Below the pieces are notes generated by a model. It saw only the letters and a list, made by a program, of their open reading frames with translations, was not told the DNA's origin and did no database searches. From Delphinus delphis (taxonomy: Eukaryota; Chordata; Mammalia; Artiodactyla; Delphinidae): 64,000 bases of DNA. The stretch is taken from assembly GCF_949987515.2 (NCBI RefSeq), contig NW_027192673.1, forward strand, positions 2,041,001-2,105,000, given 5' to 3'. This document shows, one piece after another, positions 62,735-64,000 of the stretch. The position numbers were made by a program, and so were the translations under genes. Position 1 is the first letter of the stretch. Each line of letters opens with the position of its first letter.

Positions 62735-63473
62735 GGGCACCATGACGACTCGTGTGAACATCACTTGACCTGGAGTTTCTCTCATAAAACAACAAGAGTG
62801 TGTCCCAAAAGAGTAGACTACTGCTTGCAGGACTTACTGCACCCAGAGGGGAGCTAATAATCTTGGCGGGGGAACAGTATACCACACTGTCACCATAGAA
62901 AAGCCTACAGACACCGTGATGATGGTGGTCAATAAGACCGGCTGGACTCCTGTTTACTTCAAAAGGCTGTTGACTCAGTAGCCATCATGGTCCTTGGTCA
63001 CCACTGACCCTGGACTGTCTGGGAGTTGAGCGGGCAGGGCTCTGACACCTGGTGCTGTTTGTACGTTAATTCAGGGGCCTAACTGAAGAAAGCGCAGACT
63101 ACTGGTCAGAGCATCTAGGCTGGCAGAGACGGTCAGCCTAAGGTGGCCGAACAAATGTGGGGCGGGGTGAAACCGGCCCCCACAGCGTCTCTGCACATCT
63201 CTTTCCTGGACCCTTAAAGGTCATTAGAATCTATAACACTTCCAATGCTGGTGCTCAGGTGGACGAGCAGGGAGGCAGGGGTCCTGGGGACAATCAACGT
63301 CACCGGGAGGCTGCTGGGGAGAAGCTCTGACCCTCGCCCCAGGGTATGAGGGCTCCCAACTCAGCACTCAGCAGTTACAGAAGAAGGGTCTGCACCCTCA
63401 GCACTCCAAGAATGAGGAACGGGACAAAAGGCAGAGGAGGGGTTTGTCCCCAGCAAAGCCCATTAAAAATCCC
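62735..63473. other. Duplicate of the ERV-flanking unassigned segment
   Basis: Copy of 47,961-48,700. One substitution noticed at 62,965 (A to G). Confidence 0.4.
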
Positions 63474-64000
63474 TGGGAGATAAAAATAGAATCTGGGCAA
63501 TAAAGTCAAGTCTAACCTTTTTTATCCTTTGTGCTTTGTCTAATTTCACGTGCTCCTAGGGTCCCGCATGCAGAGGTTCCACACCCGGCACTTCAGACCA
63601 GATTTCCTAGTGCAGAATGGCTGGGTCGACACCTCAGCTCCTGGGGCCCAGTGCAGACTCCACGATATAGAGCCTGAGCTACAGCCAACCCGGCCCTCGA
63701 GAGCTCCGCCGCCTCCCTCCCTCCCACTGACTCTGACAGGATCTCTACACAGCAGCCCAGCCCACAGCCCACGGGGTAGTGCATGCTCTCACCTCTCCAT
63801 TCTCTGATCAAAATATAAAGTTTCCTTTGCTTGTGAACAAACCTCAGTCTCGATCTGTTGGCCCCAATGACACTGGGCAGGGGGACACTTGTTGGGGTCC
63901 ACTCTGGAGGATCAGTAACAGAAATTGAGACTATTGTAACCTCAATGAACAGATGTGTGAGCCAAACTGTAGTTAACATAGAACAGTGTATAAGGCTCGG
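63474..64000 (+). mobile_element. LTR-like segment, duplicate copy, and start of AT-rich flank
   Basis: Copy of 48,700-49,226. The LTR-like part ends near 63,914 and the window ends 86 bp later within the unassigned AT-rich flank. Confidence 0.45.

Larger units (their letters stand above)
55749..64000 (+). repeat. Segmental duplication, copy 2 (runs off the window)
   Basis: Counterpart of 40,975-49,226, same orientation. The right end is not reached, so the unit could be tandemly repeated further. With the spacing of 14,774 bp, the full unit would include the diverged monomers at 49,810-53,867. Confidence 0.93.

Noticed and set aside
1..64000. tRNA, rRNA or other structured RNA genes
   Set aside because: No cloverleaf with A and B boxes, no rRNA core sequences and no snRNA-like segment were recognised on either strand.

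Overview
This window looks like nuclear DNA of a toothed whale of the dolphin family. Most of it (1-44,703 and 53,868-59,477) is a head-to-tail array of a monomer that is 1,576-1,581 bp long, apart from three 1,596-1,597 bp units that carry the same small insertion. A highly repetitive satellite with this length is known from cetaceans (the common cetacean satellite): about 1,579 bp in killer whale and other delphinids, about 1,750 bp in other whales. That match is recalled knowledge about length, not a database hit. L1 3' ends and a mariner-like palindrome of the kind common in cetartiodactyl genomes agree with it. I see no intact protein-coding gene, tRNA, rRNA or CRISPR array.

Layout: (1) 1-43,909, a partial monomer and 27 complete canonical monomers. 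(2) 43,910-44,703, a truncated and more diverged edge monomer. (3) 44,704-45,415, a decayed L1 fragment (ORF2 C-terminal region and 3' UTR). (4) 45,416-49,440, sequence with no satellite in it, holding a broken class I endogenous retrovirus pol remnant (46,893-47,960), an LTR-like segment (about 48,700-49,140) and unassigned DNA. (5) About 49,440-53,867, an L1 3' end followed by highly diverged satellite monomers spaced 1,740 and 1,750 bp apart. (6) From 53,868, canonical monomers again, then a second copy of the edge monomer, L1 and ERV block, shifted by exactly 14,774 bp and nearly identical, running off the window end.

Monomer anatomy, from one palindrome to the next: a 72-bp palindrome resembling a mariner-family MITE; about 800 bp derived from the 3' end of an L1 element; then about 670 bp of unknown origin. 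The diverged monomers carry about 167 bp more, exactly at the boundary between the L1 part and the unknown part. This extra segment accounts for the difference between the ~1,750-bp and ~1,579-bp forms, so the window appears to hold both the ancestral and the shortened monomer side by side.

The array shows several layers of amplification: a three-monomer block of 4,733 bp present twice, runs of nearly identical single monomers, blocks re-used at about 6.3 and 12.65 kb, and two monomer subfamilies (A and B) that are unevenly distributed. Nothing here works as a gene set. The biology is satellite birth, shortening, homogenisation and segmental duplication. Divergence figures are hand estimates from reading the sequence.
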